The notes: a model not told the origin generated them from the letters alone. Counted from the first letter of the stretch, positions 1 through 7,230 are shown. The stretch is DNA of 16,045 nt from Gemmatimonadota bacterium (GCA_016794735.1 JAEUJK010000176.1:1-16045); one strand, 5' to 3'. Numbers and translations are program-made.

Positions 1-125
1 CGCGTGATGGCACCGCCCGCGGGCTCGGCGGAGTCGCCCGTGGCGACAGGCTCAGCCGCACGGCGCGCACACGCCAACAAGAGCGCGGTGGCGGCGAGCA
101 GGGGGTAACGCAGGAAGGGTCTCAT
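1..125 (-). CDS. Efflux adaptor lipoprotein (HlyD/CzcB-like), N-terminus only
   Basis: Only the first 41 codons are present; the gene continues past the left edge. It starts with ATG at 125, directly after the TAG stop of the TolC-like gene (128-126), so the two are translationally coupled. The N-terminus has basic residues (MRPFLR), a hydrophobic stretch and a lipobox LLLAC with the acylated Cys at residue 19, followed by a polar Ala/Glu/Gly-rich stretch. This is a classical lipoprotein signal for a periplasmic protein anchored to a membrane. A lipoprotein directly after a TolC/CzcC-like channel is most often the membrane-fusion adaptor of an RND efflux pump. That identity is inferred from position; the adaptor domains are outside the window. 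Another small lipoprotein cannot be excluded. Confidence 0.65.
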   Translation of the reverse strand, partial: MRPFLRYPLLAATALLLACARRAAEPVATGDSAEPAGGAIT

Positions 126-1487
126 CTAACGATTGGAAGATGTCGATGGCAGCAGTTCGATCCCCGCTGCCCGCACAAGCCGTAGCCGCGCACGAGCCGC
201 GTCGGCCTGCAGGGTGTTCCACGCGGTTGTCGCCTCGTGCCAGGCGCGCACCGCGTCCAGCCACTCCAGAAGCGAGGCTTCTCCTTCCGCAAACGCCGTG
301 TCCACGGCACGCAACGCGGCCACGCCCTCCTCCCCGACATGCGGTGCGAGGATCGCTTCGTGTTGGCGTGCCGCCTCGAGGGACGCCGCAGCTTCCCGCA
401 CCTCCGCCCCAATGCGGCGTCGCCACTCCTCCGTCGCCGCGCGCATTCTGAGGGCGTCCGCCGCTGTTGCATCGACGGCGGCACCACGCCGGTCGAGGAG
501 CGGCAGCGGGATGGTCACGCCGGCCACCAATCCGCGAAAGCCAGCGAGAGAGCCCGCGGTGGCGTCCGCCACCTTCTCCACCTTCGCGCCGGCGCTCACC
601 ACCGGAAGCGGCCGTCGCTCCCGCTCGATCAACGCACGCTCCGCCAGCGACAGCTCAACGTCCAACAACGCCAGCTGCACCTCCACCCGGTGTCGACCCG
701 CGAGCGCCACAACGCTGTCGAGTGGCCCGTCCAGCACGGATGACGCCCGCGTGACCTGTTTGAGAACGCCGGAGAGACTCACCGGCAGGGTCAGGGTGTC
801 ACCCGCCCGCGGATCCAGGCCCAGCAAGGTTGCGAGATGCACCCGCGCCGCTCGGGCAGCCGACGCGGACGTCGCCGCGCCGCCGGCCATCCGCGCCGCC
901 TCGAGGCGCAACCGACGCGCGGCGAGCCCCGACACGTCGCCTGCAGCCAGTCGTTGCCCCACAATCTGCACGGCTCGCTCGAAGGTCGCGCGAGTGTTCG
1001 CCCACGCGTTCACCTGCACGTCGGCCGCGACGGCGCTCAGCAATGCGTCACTGGTTTCATGATCCACGCTTGCCAGGAGACCTTCCAGTCGCCGCTCTTC
1101 CGCCTGACGACGGATGGCAGCGACCTGCAGCCGCGCCTGTCGGACTCCGGTCACGTCCAGCGGAAGTTCGACCTGCACGATCTGTTGGGCATTCGCCTGT
1201 CCGTTGCGGCTGGTGCCCTCACGACCCCACGAGACGGCTGGGTTCGACCACGCCACAGACTGTCGCTCACGGGCGCGCGCGGCCTCGATGGCGGCGCGCG
1301 CGCCGCGCGCGGAAGCGCTCCATCGGCGCGCCTGATCGAGCGCCGACACCAGGTCCAGGGGCGTAGAAGATTGCGCCCGCAGCGGGATGGCCGCGGCGAG
1401 TGCCATGGTCCCAGCAAGACCGCGAAAATGCGTGCAGAGGGTCGGCACGAGGATGGCGTGACAGGTCCGGTGCGCTCTCGCCACCAC
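126..1487 (-). CDS. TolC/CzcC-family outer-membrane efflux channel
   Basis: The 453-residue product has the length and composition of the outer-membrane efflux protein (OEP/TolC) family, which forms the outer-membrane exit duct of tripartite pumps. An N-terminal export signal spans about residues 1-39 (basic start, hydrophobic stretch, Ala-Gln near 38-39). It is followed by two long Ala/Arg/Glu-rich coiled-coil regions, each containing a family-like stretch: WSNPAVSWGREG and later VTIPLPLLDRRGA. These recall the NP-x-L and P-L-x-D-x-x-x/G patterns of TolC repeats. The start codon is GTG at 1487 (or GTG at 1484) with no clear Shine-Dalgarno; ATG 1406 would leave a signal without positive charge. 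The gene lies between a His-rich protein and a lipoprotein adaptor, which suggests a metal (CzcC-type) rather than a drug exporter. The family call is firm; the substrate is inferred. Confidence 0.88.
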   Translation of the reverse strand: MVARAHRTCHAILVPTLCTHFRGLAGTMALAAAIPLRAQSSTPLDLVSALDQARRWSASARGARAAIEAARARERQSVAWSNPAVSWGREGTSRNGQANAQQIVQVELPLDVTGVRQARLQVAAIRRQAEERRLEGLLASVDHETSDALLSAVAADVQVNAWANTRATFERAVQIVGQRLAAGDVSGLAARRLRLEAARMAGGAATSASAARAARVHLATLLGLDPRAGDTLTLPVSLSGVLKQVTRASSVLDGPLDSVVALAGRHRVEVQLALLDVELSLAERALIERERRPLPVVSAGAKVEKVADATAGSLAGFRGLVAGVTIPLPLLDRRGAAVDATAADALRMRAATEEWRRRIGAEVREAAASLEAARQHEAILAPHVGEEGVAALRAVDTAFAEGEASLLEWLDAVRAWHEATTAWNTLQADAARARLRLVRAAGIELLPSTSSNR

Positions 1488-1541
1488 ATGCGGCGGAACG
1501 CGAAGGCAATCCTGCGCGGAGAACGCGCGCGGACTTCCCGA

Positions 1542-1563
1542 CCCGGTTACAGGTGCAACCGGG
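1542..1563 (-). other. Hairpin between His-rich gene and TolC gene
   Basis: A perfect 7-bp inverted repeat (CCCGGTT / AACCGGG, arms 1542-1548 and 1557-1563, 8-nt loop) lies 12 nt past the stop of the His-rich gene and 54 nt before the TolC start. There is no T-tract. It could be a weak terminator or attenuator, an mRNA stabiliser, or the mark of a separate transcription unit for the channel. Confidence 0.45.
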
Positions 1564-1574
1564 GGTCGGAGTTG

Positions 1575-1991
1575 TCAGGCCCGGGGTGGGGCGCGAGTGG
1601 GCGGACGCGGCGACGTCAGAGGGCCCGGGCGCGCAAGTTCCTCGCGCCGCCGCGGCGAGGGCCGCACCACGCGGAGTGCGCCGAGTCCCAGACCCGCCGG
1701 AAGATCGACGGAATCCGCATGATCCGCCGTTGCGACGGGGTTTCGCGAAAGGACCGTGGGCTCCAGACGCGAGTGCCGATGGTCATGACCACCCGCTACG
1801 TCGACACGCAGCCGTTGATCGGACGGACCATCGATCGCGTGGTGGTCCTCGCTGTGGGCGGCAGACGCCCCAGGAGCCTCGGCAAGGTGCGCATGGGCGG
1901 CCCCGTGCACGACGGCGGTCAGCGATGGGGCAAGCAGACCGCAAACGGCGGCCAGCACCAAAGCTCCCCTCTCTACCGCGACGCACACCAT
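1575..1991 (-). CDS. Small exported His-rich protein, likely metal-binding
   Basis: A 138-residue protein that I cannot assign to a named family. It starts with ATG at 1991; a possible GAGG ribosome-binding site lies 11-12 nt upstream, slightly far. Residues 1-29 form an export signal or single membrane helix (hydrophobic from Ala10 to Val28). A His-rich segment follows: HGAAHAH near 29-35, HSEDHH near 46-51 and GHDHRH near 68-73. A second weakly hydrophobic stretch (about 95-108) precedes an Arg/Pro-rich tail. Small His-rich exported proteins often precede CzcC/CzcB/CzcA-type genes and are thought to bind or buffer divalent metals in the periplasm. The gene leads an apparent operon with the TolC channel and adaptor. 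A metal-binding role is inferred from composition and context. Confidence 0.72.
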   Translation of the reverse strand: MVCVAVERGALVLAAVCGLLAPSLTAVVHGAAHAHLAEAPGASAAHSEDHHAIDGPSDQRLRVDVAGGHDHRHSRLEPTVLSRNPVATADHADSVDLPAGLGLGALRVVRPSPRRREELARPGPLTSPRPPTRAPPRA

Positions 1992-2129
1992 GTGGAGAAC
2001 GTACCTCGGTTGACGCGGGCACGCGAGGCCTACAGCGAAGATCGACCTACGGCGGGCCTTGTTCCGACCAGAGACCGGTCCGACCGCAGCAGTTCGGCGG
2101 CGGCGCCATCAATGCGAGATGCACTCGAC

Positions 2130-2978
2130 TCAACGCGCCGTCGTAGGTGCCGCCGCCGATCCCTGCTGCTGCCGCTCTCGCCAGAGCAGAAGCGTGAGCG
2201 CCAACGGCGCGGCATAACTCCCGGCTCGCTCGATGACCTCCCAGATGGGCGAGCCCGAGACATAGAACAGGGACTCGGTCGCCAGCTTCCACACGGCGAC
2301 GAAGAGCAACAGGCCGATCCAGGGACGCAGGGCCACCAGCAGGGCGAGGCCGATCTCGACGTACCCGAGCCACACCATGGCGTCTGTCGGGAGCCCCATG
2401 GCCGCAGTGTGTCGCTGCAGGCTCGCCGGACCCACAAAGGCGCCTAACGCGCCGTGCCCCAGGAGGAGCATGCTCGTGGTCACCCGCAGCACGATCGCCA
2501 GAAGCCGTGGGGAACACGCGAACGGGGTGGTCGCATCGAGCGGCGCCAGCGCCTGGCGCCACGTCCGCGGGAACCCCGCCGCGACGAGCAGGGCCAACGG
2601 CACGCCATAGTTCCCCGCTCGCTCGACGGCCTCGAAAGCGCTCTCGCCCGCCAGGGGGCGCAGGAGCGCCGTCCACATGGCCCACCCAACCATGTACAGC
2701 AGGGGGAGCCTCGTGGGCGCGAACAACACGGCCATCCCGGCCATGACATCCACTGCCCCGACCCAGGGCATGATCCGCCAGGCCCACGACTCCGGAATAC
2801 CAACGACCGCGAAGTACGGGAGCCACGCTGCCTTGGTGATGAATCCAAAGGCGCCGTGGCCGATGTAGCACAATGCCGCGCCGAGTCGCAGCACCCACCA
2901 TGCGCGGGCCGCCGCATCGAGGCGTGATGGCGCCTGCGTGGTGAGGAGCTCCGACGAACGAACCGCCATCCCTGTCAT
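2130..2978 (-). CDS. Polytopic membrane protein with two homologous halves (DoxX-like)
   Basis: The product from ATG 2978 has 282 residues and about eight hydrophobic segments, so it is an inner-membrane protein. It is an internal duplication: GHGAFG at 40-45 pairs with GHGALG at 174-179, and ERAGNYGVPLAL at 119-130 pairs with ERAGSYAAPLAL at 250-261, both repeats about 131-134 residues apart. Each half therefore has about four helices and ends in the same Glu-Arg-Ala-Gly-x-Tyr-x-x-Pro-Leu-Ala-Leu motif. The four-helix unit with an HG motif early in the first helix recalls DoxX-type membrane proteins, but I do not claim membership. The reading frame extends up to a GTG at 3047, but that would run through the terminator-like repeat at 3043-3081, so ATG 2978 or ATG 2969 is preferred. 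It appears monocistronic. Function unknown. Confidence 0.8.
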   Translation of the reverse strand: MTGMAVRSSELLTTQAPSRLDAAARAWWVLRLGAALCYIGHGAFGFITKAAWLPYFAVVGIPESWAWRIMPWVGAVDVMAGMAVLFAPTRLPLLYMVGWAMWTALLRPLAGESAFEAVERAGNYGVPLALLVAAGFPRTWRQALAPLDATTPFACSPRLLAIVLRVTTSMLLLGHGALGAFVGPASLQRHTAAMGLPTDAMVWLGYVEIGLALLVALRPWIGLLLFVAVWKLATESLFYVSGSPIWEVIERAGSYAAPLALTLLLWRERQQQGSAAAPTTAR

Positions 2979-2996
2979 GATCCGAGCCCGCGTCGA

Positions 2997-3009
2997 GTGT
3001 GAATCACAC
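2997..3009. promoter_or_regulatory. 13-bp perfect palindrome, candidate operator
   Basis: GTGTGA-A-TCACAC is perfectly symmetric (6-1-6). It ends 19 bp upstream of ATG 2978 of the duplicated membrane protein, a place suited to a repressor. The half sites resemble TGTGA/TCACA of CRP/FNR-type sites, but the spacer is 1 bp rather than 6, so a CRP site is unlikely. The regulator is unknown. Confidence 0.45.
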
Positions 3010-3042
3010 GGTCGCACCGGAGCCGTGCGCAGGCCACTACAC

Positions 3043-3081
3043 GACACGCCAGCGGTCGCATCGCGTTGCGGACGGCGTGTC
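3043..3081 (-). terminator. Terminator-like inverted repeat after the LytTR regulator
   Basis: A perfect 8-bp inverted repeat (GACACGCC / GGCGTGTC, arms 3043-3050 and 3074-3081) encloses a 23-nt GC-rich loop that can itself partly pair. It begins 17 nt after the stop codon of the LytTR regulator, where an operon-ending structure is expected. There is no T-run, so intrinsic termination is uncertain. It could also act in the promoter of the downstream membrane protein gene. Confidence 0.45.
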
Positions 3082-3098
3082 AGGCGCGGCGACGGCTG

Positions 3099-3818
3099 TC
3101 AGGGAAGCGACGTGGCGCCGAGGCTGGAGAGTACCTCGTGCGCCAGGCGTCGACTCACCGGCACGCGGGTCCCGTCGGATAACTCCAGCTCCAACTGCCC
3201 GGCGCGGGGTCGCTTGACGGCCCGCACATGACCCAGGTTCACGGCCGCACTGCGATGCGTGCGGATCAGGCAGGTCAAGCGCGTGCGACTGACAAACTCC
3301 GCAAGGGAATCACGCAGGACGTGACGCCGCCCCGCCGCGTGCACCACGACGTAGGCGCCATCCGCCTCGACCCACACGATCTCGGACACCGCCAGCGCGG
3401 TGCCGCCGTGCCGACCGCCGAGTAACACGCGCGGCACATCGGCGCCACCGAGGGCATAACGCACGCGTTGCAGCGCCTCGTCGAACCGCTTCTGCGAGAC
3501 CGGCTTGACCAGGTAGTCGCTCGCGGCCACGTCGAAGGCACGCGCCGCGTGCTCCACATGCGCCGTGACAAAGACGACGTGCCGCACCGCCGTCCGGATC
3601 GCCTCGCGTGCCTCGAACCCGTCGACATGCGGCATGTGGATATCGAGGAAGACCACGGCGGGGCGCAACGCACGCACCTGGTGATGCAGCTCCCTCGCGT
3701 CGGCACACTCCCCGACTACGTCAAAGTCCGGCGCGCTCGAGCACAGCTGCCGCAGTCGGCGGCGCGCCAGCGGCTCGTCGTCCACGATGATGATGCCATG
3801 CCGCGGCGAGGCGATCAT
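3099..3818 (-). CDS. LytTR-family response regulator
   Basis: A 239-residue two-domain regulator. Residues 8-125 form a receiver domain with acidic residues DDE at 13-15, the phospho-acceptor Asp59 in VVFLDIHMP, Thr85 in FVTA and Lys105 in DYLVKP. Residues about 135-235 form a LytTR DNA-binding domain, with IVWVEADGAYVVVH, LRDSLAEF, IRTHRSAAVNLGHV and the C-terminal DGTRVPVSRR typical of that fold. LytTR regulators bind direct repeats in promoters with a beta-rich domain instead of a helix-turn-helix. The ATG at 3818 overlaps the kinase stop by 4 nt (ATGA), so the pair is translationally coupled. Target genes cannot be read from the sequence; cell envelope, exopolysaccharide and quorum functions are common for the family. 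Confidence 0.95.
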   Translation of the reverse strand: MIASPRHGIIIVDDEPLARRRLRQLCSSAPDFDVVGECADARELHHQVRALRPAVVFLDIHMPHVDGFEAREAIRTAVRHVVFVTAHVEHAARAFDVAASDYLVKPVSQKRFDEALQRVRYALGGADVPRVLLGGRHGGTALAVSEIVWVEADGAYVVVHAAGRRHVLRDSLAEFVSRTRLTCLIRTHRSAAVNLGHVRAVKRPRAGQLELELSDGTRVPVSRRLAHEVLSSLGATSLP

Positions 3819-4951
3819 GAGGCGGCGAGGAGGGCAGCGTCTCGCGGGTGCATCCCCGAGACGTCGATGGGCAGCAGCACACGCACGGTTGCACCGCCCT
3901 CCGCTCGCGGGGTGAAGGTGAGTTGTGCGCCCTCGCCGTACGCCGTCTCCAGGCGGGCGCGCGTCGCCGCCAGCCCAACGCCATGCCCGCTGGTCCCCGG
4001 AGCGCGCACACGTGGTCCCGTGTTCTCAACCACCAGCTCCACTCCAGCCGAGGTGCCTTCAGCCGTGATGGTCACGAGCACCATCTCACTCGTGCGCTCC
4101 ACCCCATGCGTGACCGTGTTCTCCACGATCGGCTGGAGCAGCAGCACGGGAAGCGCGACCTCCGATACCAGATGGTCGATCCTCATGCTGAACTGGAGGC
4201 GCGGCCCGAATCGCATTTGCTGGAGTGCGAGGTAGCGCTCCATCAGCTCGACTTCATCGCGCAGCGTCACCTGCTGCAGCGCATCGTCACGCAACGACGC
4301 CTTGAGCAGGTCGGCGAGTTGCTCGATCGCCGCTACGGCTTGCCGAGGTTGCACGTCGGCCACCAGGGCGGCAATGCCGTTGAGCGTGTTGTAGAGAAAG
4401 TGCGGCTGCAGCTGCGCGCGCAGCGAGGCGAGTCGTGCACTGTGCAGTTGCGCCTCGAGCTGCGCGGATCGTACGGTGCGCCGTTCGCGCTCTCGCGCCT
4501 CGGCGCGCCCCCATGCAGCCAGCGCGACGGCGCCATACATGGCCAGCATCAGCGGCAGGGCGTTGTACAGGGAGCGCAGCCATCGTTGCTCCCACGGGAA
4601 TACGTTGGCGATGATCGGGTTCGCCACCTCGAGGCTCCACGTCGTGACCACCGCCTCGCCCGCGCTGATGGCGAGGAACAACGCGGCGTGCGCGCCGAGA
4701 CTTGCCCCACGCAGCGGAAGGACGGGAAAGCGACCGGAGAGCGCCAACACCAACGGCAGTGTGCCTGCGAGATACACCCAACGAGGCAGTCCCACTCGCA
4801 GCACCGGCCACCATGTGAAGGTGCCACCGTGGGCGATGGTGATGTGTCGCACCTCGATGGAACTGATCACCCCCATGGCGAGGCACGCCCCCACCACCAA
4901 CAAGATGGGGACGGCTCGCGAGAGTCCTGCTGGAGGTCTATCTGGGGGCAC
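3815..4951 (-). CDS. LytS/YehU-type sensor histidine kinase
   Basis: A 378-residue membrane kinase partnered with the LytTR regulator. The N-terminal half carries about four hydrophobic segments (near 13-31, 58-72, 87-107 and 130-148) as a membrane sensor with little extracytoplasmic sequence. A coiled coil (about 148-178) leads into the His_kinase motif LRAQLQPHFLYNTLN with phospho-acceptor His184. The ATPase part shows the N-box PIVENTVTHG near 274-283 and a glycine motif GHGVGLAATRARL near 322-334. The start is GTG at 4951, inside the last codons of the preceding phosphatase-like gene (14-nt overlap), and the stop overlaps the regulator start. The stimulus is unknown; co-expression with an exported phosphatase-like protein hints at an envelope signal. 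Confidence 0.93.
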   Translation of the reverse strand: MPPDRPPAGLSRAVPILLVVGACLAMGVISSIEVRHITIAHGGTFTWWPVLRVGLPRWVYLAGTLPLVLALSGRFPVLPLRGASLGAHAALFLAISAGEAVVTTWSLEVANPIIANVFPWEQRWLRSLYNALPLMLAMYGAVALAAWGRAEARERERRTVRSAQLEAQLHSARLASLRAQLQPHFLYNTLNGIAALVADVQPRQAVAAIEQLADLLKASLRDDALQQVTLRDEVELMERYLALQQMRFGPRLQFSMRIDHLVSEVALPVLLLQPIVENTVTHGVERTSEMVLVTITAEGTSAGVELVVENTGPRVRAPGTSGHGVGLAATRARLETAYGEGAQLTFTPRAEGGATVRVLLPIDVSGMHPRDAALLAAS

Positions 4952-5942
4952 CGGACATCCGGAAGGACAACGACATGAGGGTCCCCGGCTTTCCGGGAGC
5001 TGGCGTGGCGACGAGCCGCAAGATGCCGGTCGCGCCCCTGCCCACCATCGTCAGGCTGCTGTCGGACACGGCATCCGCACCGAGGAGCGTGATGGCCCCG
5101 AGTTGGCGATGAAGTTGTTCGTATGCCGTGAGACGTTCCTCCATGGTGCGCGCGGGATTCGCCGTGAAGTTGCGCTCGAGGAAGGCTTGCATGCGCGCCA
5201 CATCACCGGTGTTGAAGGCATCGACATAACCCAGCACCACCTGCACAAGCGGCGTTGGCGGAACCGCCGACATCGTCATCGCGGGATGCGCGGGTTCCGG
5301 GGCAGCACCATGACTCACTACCGCAGCTGCGGTGCCACCGACAGGGGTCGCACTGGCTCCGGGATCCATGGCCACCCAGTCGCTGAGCAGGATCCTCCCA
5401 ACCAACTCCACGCCTCCGCTCGCGCGTGGACGCACAACCGCCGCCTCGCTCTCATTGATGGCACCCGGCGTAATACCCGGCACGTGTGTTTCAATCACGA
5501 AGTGATGCGTCACCACCAGCCGATTGGTCCCGTCACGCGGCCTGGTTGCGAGGATGGCGAGGGCCTTGGCGGGGCTCGGGAACGTCCGGAGCGCGGTGTC
5601 GATCGCTGGCTGGCGACCAACGGCGTATTCGGCCGTCTCGGTTGCGCGATACATGGGGCTCGACACGACGTCGCCGATGGGAACCTGGTACCGCTTGAGC
5701 ACGCGACCGATCAGGCGGGCATCGCGTACGCCATCGTCACTGAGATTGCGCTGCAGTGCTCGTGTTGGGGGTATCGACGCGATCTCCTCCTGGAACGAAC
5801 GATCGGTGCGCGTGTGCCGCAGCACGATGGTGTAGCCACCGCCCTTCAGCGCGCGCATCAACTCTTCTCCTCGCAACTCCTCCACCTGTCGTGGAGGGAC
5901 AACGCCGACCGCCAGGGTCACTGCCATCAGGATGCTACGCAT
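4938..5942 (-). CDS. Exported histidine-phosphatase-like protein with NTF2-like C-terminal domain
   Basis: The reading frame extends upstream to 6224, but ATG 5942 is preferred. It has a GAGGAG ribosome-binding site at 5950-5955 and begins with a signal-like sequence (MRSILMAVTLAVGVV), giving 334 residues. Residues about 25-190 match the histidine phosphatase (phosphoglycerate-mutase-like) superfamily. They show VLRHTRT with catalytic Arg42-His43, NLSDDGVRDA, SSPMYRATETAE (Arg99 and a following Glu), and VVTHH with the second His at 146/147. The usual RHG is RHT here, a variant found in some branches. After an Ala/Pro linker (about 195-228), residues 230-334 look like an NTF2/SnoaL-type domain (GYVDAFNTGDVARMQAFL). 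This is the first gene of the LytS/LytTR operon. Substrate unknown; phosphatase activity is likely but unproven. Confidence 0.82.
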   Translation of the reverse strand: MRSILMAVTLAVGVVPPRQVEELRGEELMRALKGGGYTIVLRHTRTDRSFQEEIASIPPTRALQRNLSDDGVRDARLIGRVLKRYQVPIGDVVSSPMYRATETAEYAVGRQPAIDTALRTFPSPAKALAILATRPRDGTNRLVVTHHFVIETHVPGITPGAINESEAAVVRPRASGGVELVGRILLSDWVAMDPGASATPVGGTAAAVVSHGAAPEPAHPAMTMSAVPPTPLVQVVLGYVDAFNTGDVARMQAFLERNFTANPARTMEERLTAYEQLHRQLGAITLLGADAVSDSSLTMVGRGATGILRLVATPAPGKPGTLMSLSFRMSGAPR

Positions 5943-6288
5943 GCGAAGGCTCCTCGAGTGAATCGATCTTCGCACACCCTCGCTGAGCCTTCGTCGCTCG
6001 CCAAGCATCGCGGTCACGAGCGGTCGAATGGCGTTGCCGGTGACGCTGGCCCCGCACGGCGTGAACGGTCGCGCGAGCGAGGACGGGGCCGCTAGAACAA
6101 AGCTGCTGGCAGTCGCTGGTGGCCCGGCGGGACACCGTCCCCCGGGTTCGCAGGAGCCCCACTGAAGCTCGCCATCACCCCTGGGGCGACGTCCAGAGAG
6201 CCATCGTGGGGACGGCTCAGGCACCCCGGCCTACCGTTCGCCCCACCACTCGCGCAGGGACGAGCCGTCGTAGCGAGCTTCCTCCATC
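5943..6288. other. Divergent intergenic region (phosphatase operon / AraC regulator)
   Basis: This 346-bp gap is the only stretch over 300 bases without a gene. It must hold the promoters of the minus-strand phosphatase/LytS/LytTR operon and the plus-strand AraC gene. Apart from the leader repeat at 5944-5993 I find no convincing sigma-70 pair, small gene or terminator. The upstream continuation of the phosphatase frame through this gap encodes low-complexity Arg/Pro/Ser sequence and is not counted as coding. The AraC protein could act here on itself and on the divergent operon. Confidence 0.6.
5944..5993 (-). promoter_or_regulatory. Leader inverted repeat overlapping the ribosome-binding site
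   Basis: A perfect 9-bp inverted repeat (CGAAGGCTC / GAGCCTTCG, arms 5944-5952 and 5985-5993, 32-nt loop) lies directly before ATG 5942. In the mRNA the 3' arm covers the last three bases of the GAGGAG site (5950-5955) and the spacer to the start codon. The 5' arm would therefore mask translation initiation of the phosphatase/LytS/LytTR operon. It may be an RNA switch, thermosensor or protein-binding site, or chance. Confidence 0.5.
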
Positions 6289-7209
6289 ATGACCACGGCC
6301 CTCCCTGTTGACGCCCCGCCCCGCTGCCAGCTGAGGGCGTTCCACATCAACGGCGCCTATGCGCCGATCGATGCGCTCCAGATTGTCCACACGGCGCGCA
6401 GCTTCCCTCCTCACTTCTTCGAGACGTGCACCATCAGCGTGGTGGAGTCCGGTACGTCTCGGCTCAGCACCAAACAGGGCAGCTGGCTTGCGACACCCGG
6501 CAGCGTGATCGTCCTGGCGCCGGGAGAGCTGCACACCGCCGAGGTGGTCTCGGAGGAACCGTATGGGTATCGCAGCGCGTACCTCACACCGGATGTCGCG
6601 TGCGACGTGCTGCTGGGTCGCGGGGGTGACAACGCGGGAGCCGTGCTCGCCGCACATCGTGCGGTCCTCCCTCCGTCCGCAGCCGGCATGGCGTTTCGGG
6701 CGGCACATCGCGAGCTGGCGACGGATCCCGCAAGCACCGACGCCGAAGCTCGCCTGATTCAGTCGATGCGCACGCTCGTGCGGGACGCGGCCACGGGGTC
6801 TGGGGCTTCCGTGACCGCAGCTGACTCAGCCCTGGTTGCCGACGCCCAGGCGTTCCTTGGCGAGCACATCGCGACGCGCGTCTCGCTCCGCGACGTTGCG
6901 GCGCAATTCGGCATCTCACCGTTCCGGTTGATCCGCGTCTTCGGACGGGTGACGGGGCTCTCGCCCTACGCGTGGCTCGTGTTGTTGCGAGTGAACCAGG
7001 CGCGCCGCCTGCTCGAGGCGGGGGCTCCGGTCAGCGACGCCACCTATCGCTGCGGCTTCAGCGACCAATCGCACCTCACGCGCACCTTCCGGCGCACCTT
7101 TGGTGTTCCTCCTGGCCAATACGCGCGTGCCGCGCGCGGCTCGTCGGGAGCGACGCGCTGGACCGACCCGTGGCGGGCGCCGTCCGCAGTCGGGGTGTTC
7201 GCGCGGTAG
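6289..7209 (+). CDS. AraC-family transcriptional regulator
   Basis: A 306-residue regulator. The N-terminal part (about 15-110) fits an AraC-type cupin ligand-binding domain, with HFFETCTISVVESGTSRL and the glycine/proline-rich LATPGSVIVLAPGELHTAE. The C-terminal part (about 183-282) is the double helix-turn-helix. The first helix-turn-helix lies in VSLRDVAAQFGISPFRLIRVFGR. The second lies around VSDATYRCGFSDQSHLTRTFRRTFGVPPGQYAR, the AraC signature. ATG 6289 has no strong ribosome-binding site. It is divergent from the phosphatase/LytS/LytTR operon and ends 26 bp from the convergent PLP-enzyme gene. The ligand is unknown. Its nearest possible target is the shared upstream region. Confidence 0.93.
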   Translation: MTTALPVDAPPRCQLRAFHINGAYAPIDALQIVHTARSFPPHFFETCTISVVESGTSRLSTKQGSWLATPGSVIVLAPGELHTAEVVSEEPYGYRSAYLTPDVACDVLLGRGGDNAGAVLAAHRAVLPPSAAGMAFRAAHRELATDPASTDAEARLIQSMRTLVRDAATGSGASVTAADSALVADAQAFLGEHIATRVSLRDVAAQFGISPFRLIRVFGRVTGLSPYAWLVLLRVNQARRLLEAGAPVSDATYRCGFSDQSHLTRTFRRTFGVPPGQYARAARGSSGATRWTDPWRAPSAVGVFAR

Positions 7210-7216
7210 CACACGT

Positions 7217-7230
7217 GGCCGGGAGCGGCC
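7217..7230. terminator. Short hairpin in the convergent gap
   Basis: GGCCG-GGAG-CGGCC forms a perfect 5-bp stem with a 4-nt loop in the 26-bp gap between the convergent AraC and PLP-enzyme genes. A symmetric GC stem could slow transcription from both sides. There is no T-tract, so it is only terminator-like. Confidence 0.4.

Noticed and set aside
837..2447. A 536-codon plus-strand open frame
   Set aside because: It runs antisense through the TolC gene, the His-rich gene and part of the duplicated membrane protein. Its translation is Arg/Gly/His-rich without family motifs. It is a GC-rich shadow frame.
2997..3009. CRP/FNR binding site
   Set aside because: The half sites match loosely, but the spacer is 1 bp instead of the usual 6 (CRP) or 4 (FNR). 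It is kept only as an unassigned palindrome.
4476..6095. A 539-codon plus-strand open frame, and a 376-codon one at 3848-4978
   Set aside because: Both are antisense to the LytS kinase and histidine-phosphatase genes, whose motifs are clear. The plus-strand translations show no domain.
5943..6224. N-terminal extension of the histidine-phosphatase gene up to 6224
   Set aside because: The extra residues are low-complexity, and a signal peptide with a good ribosome-binding site begins at ATG 5942.
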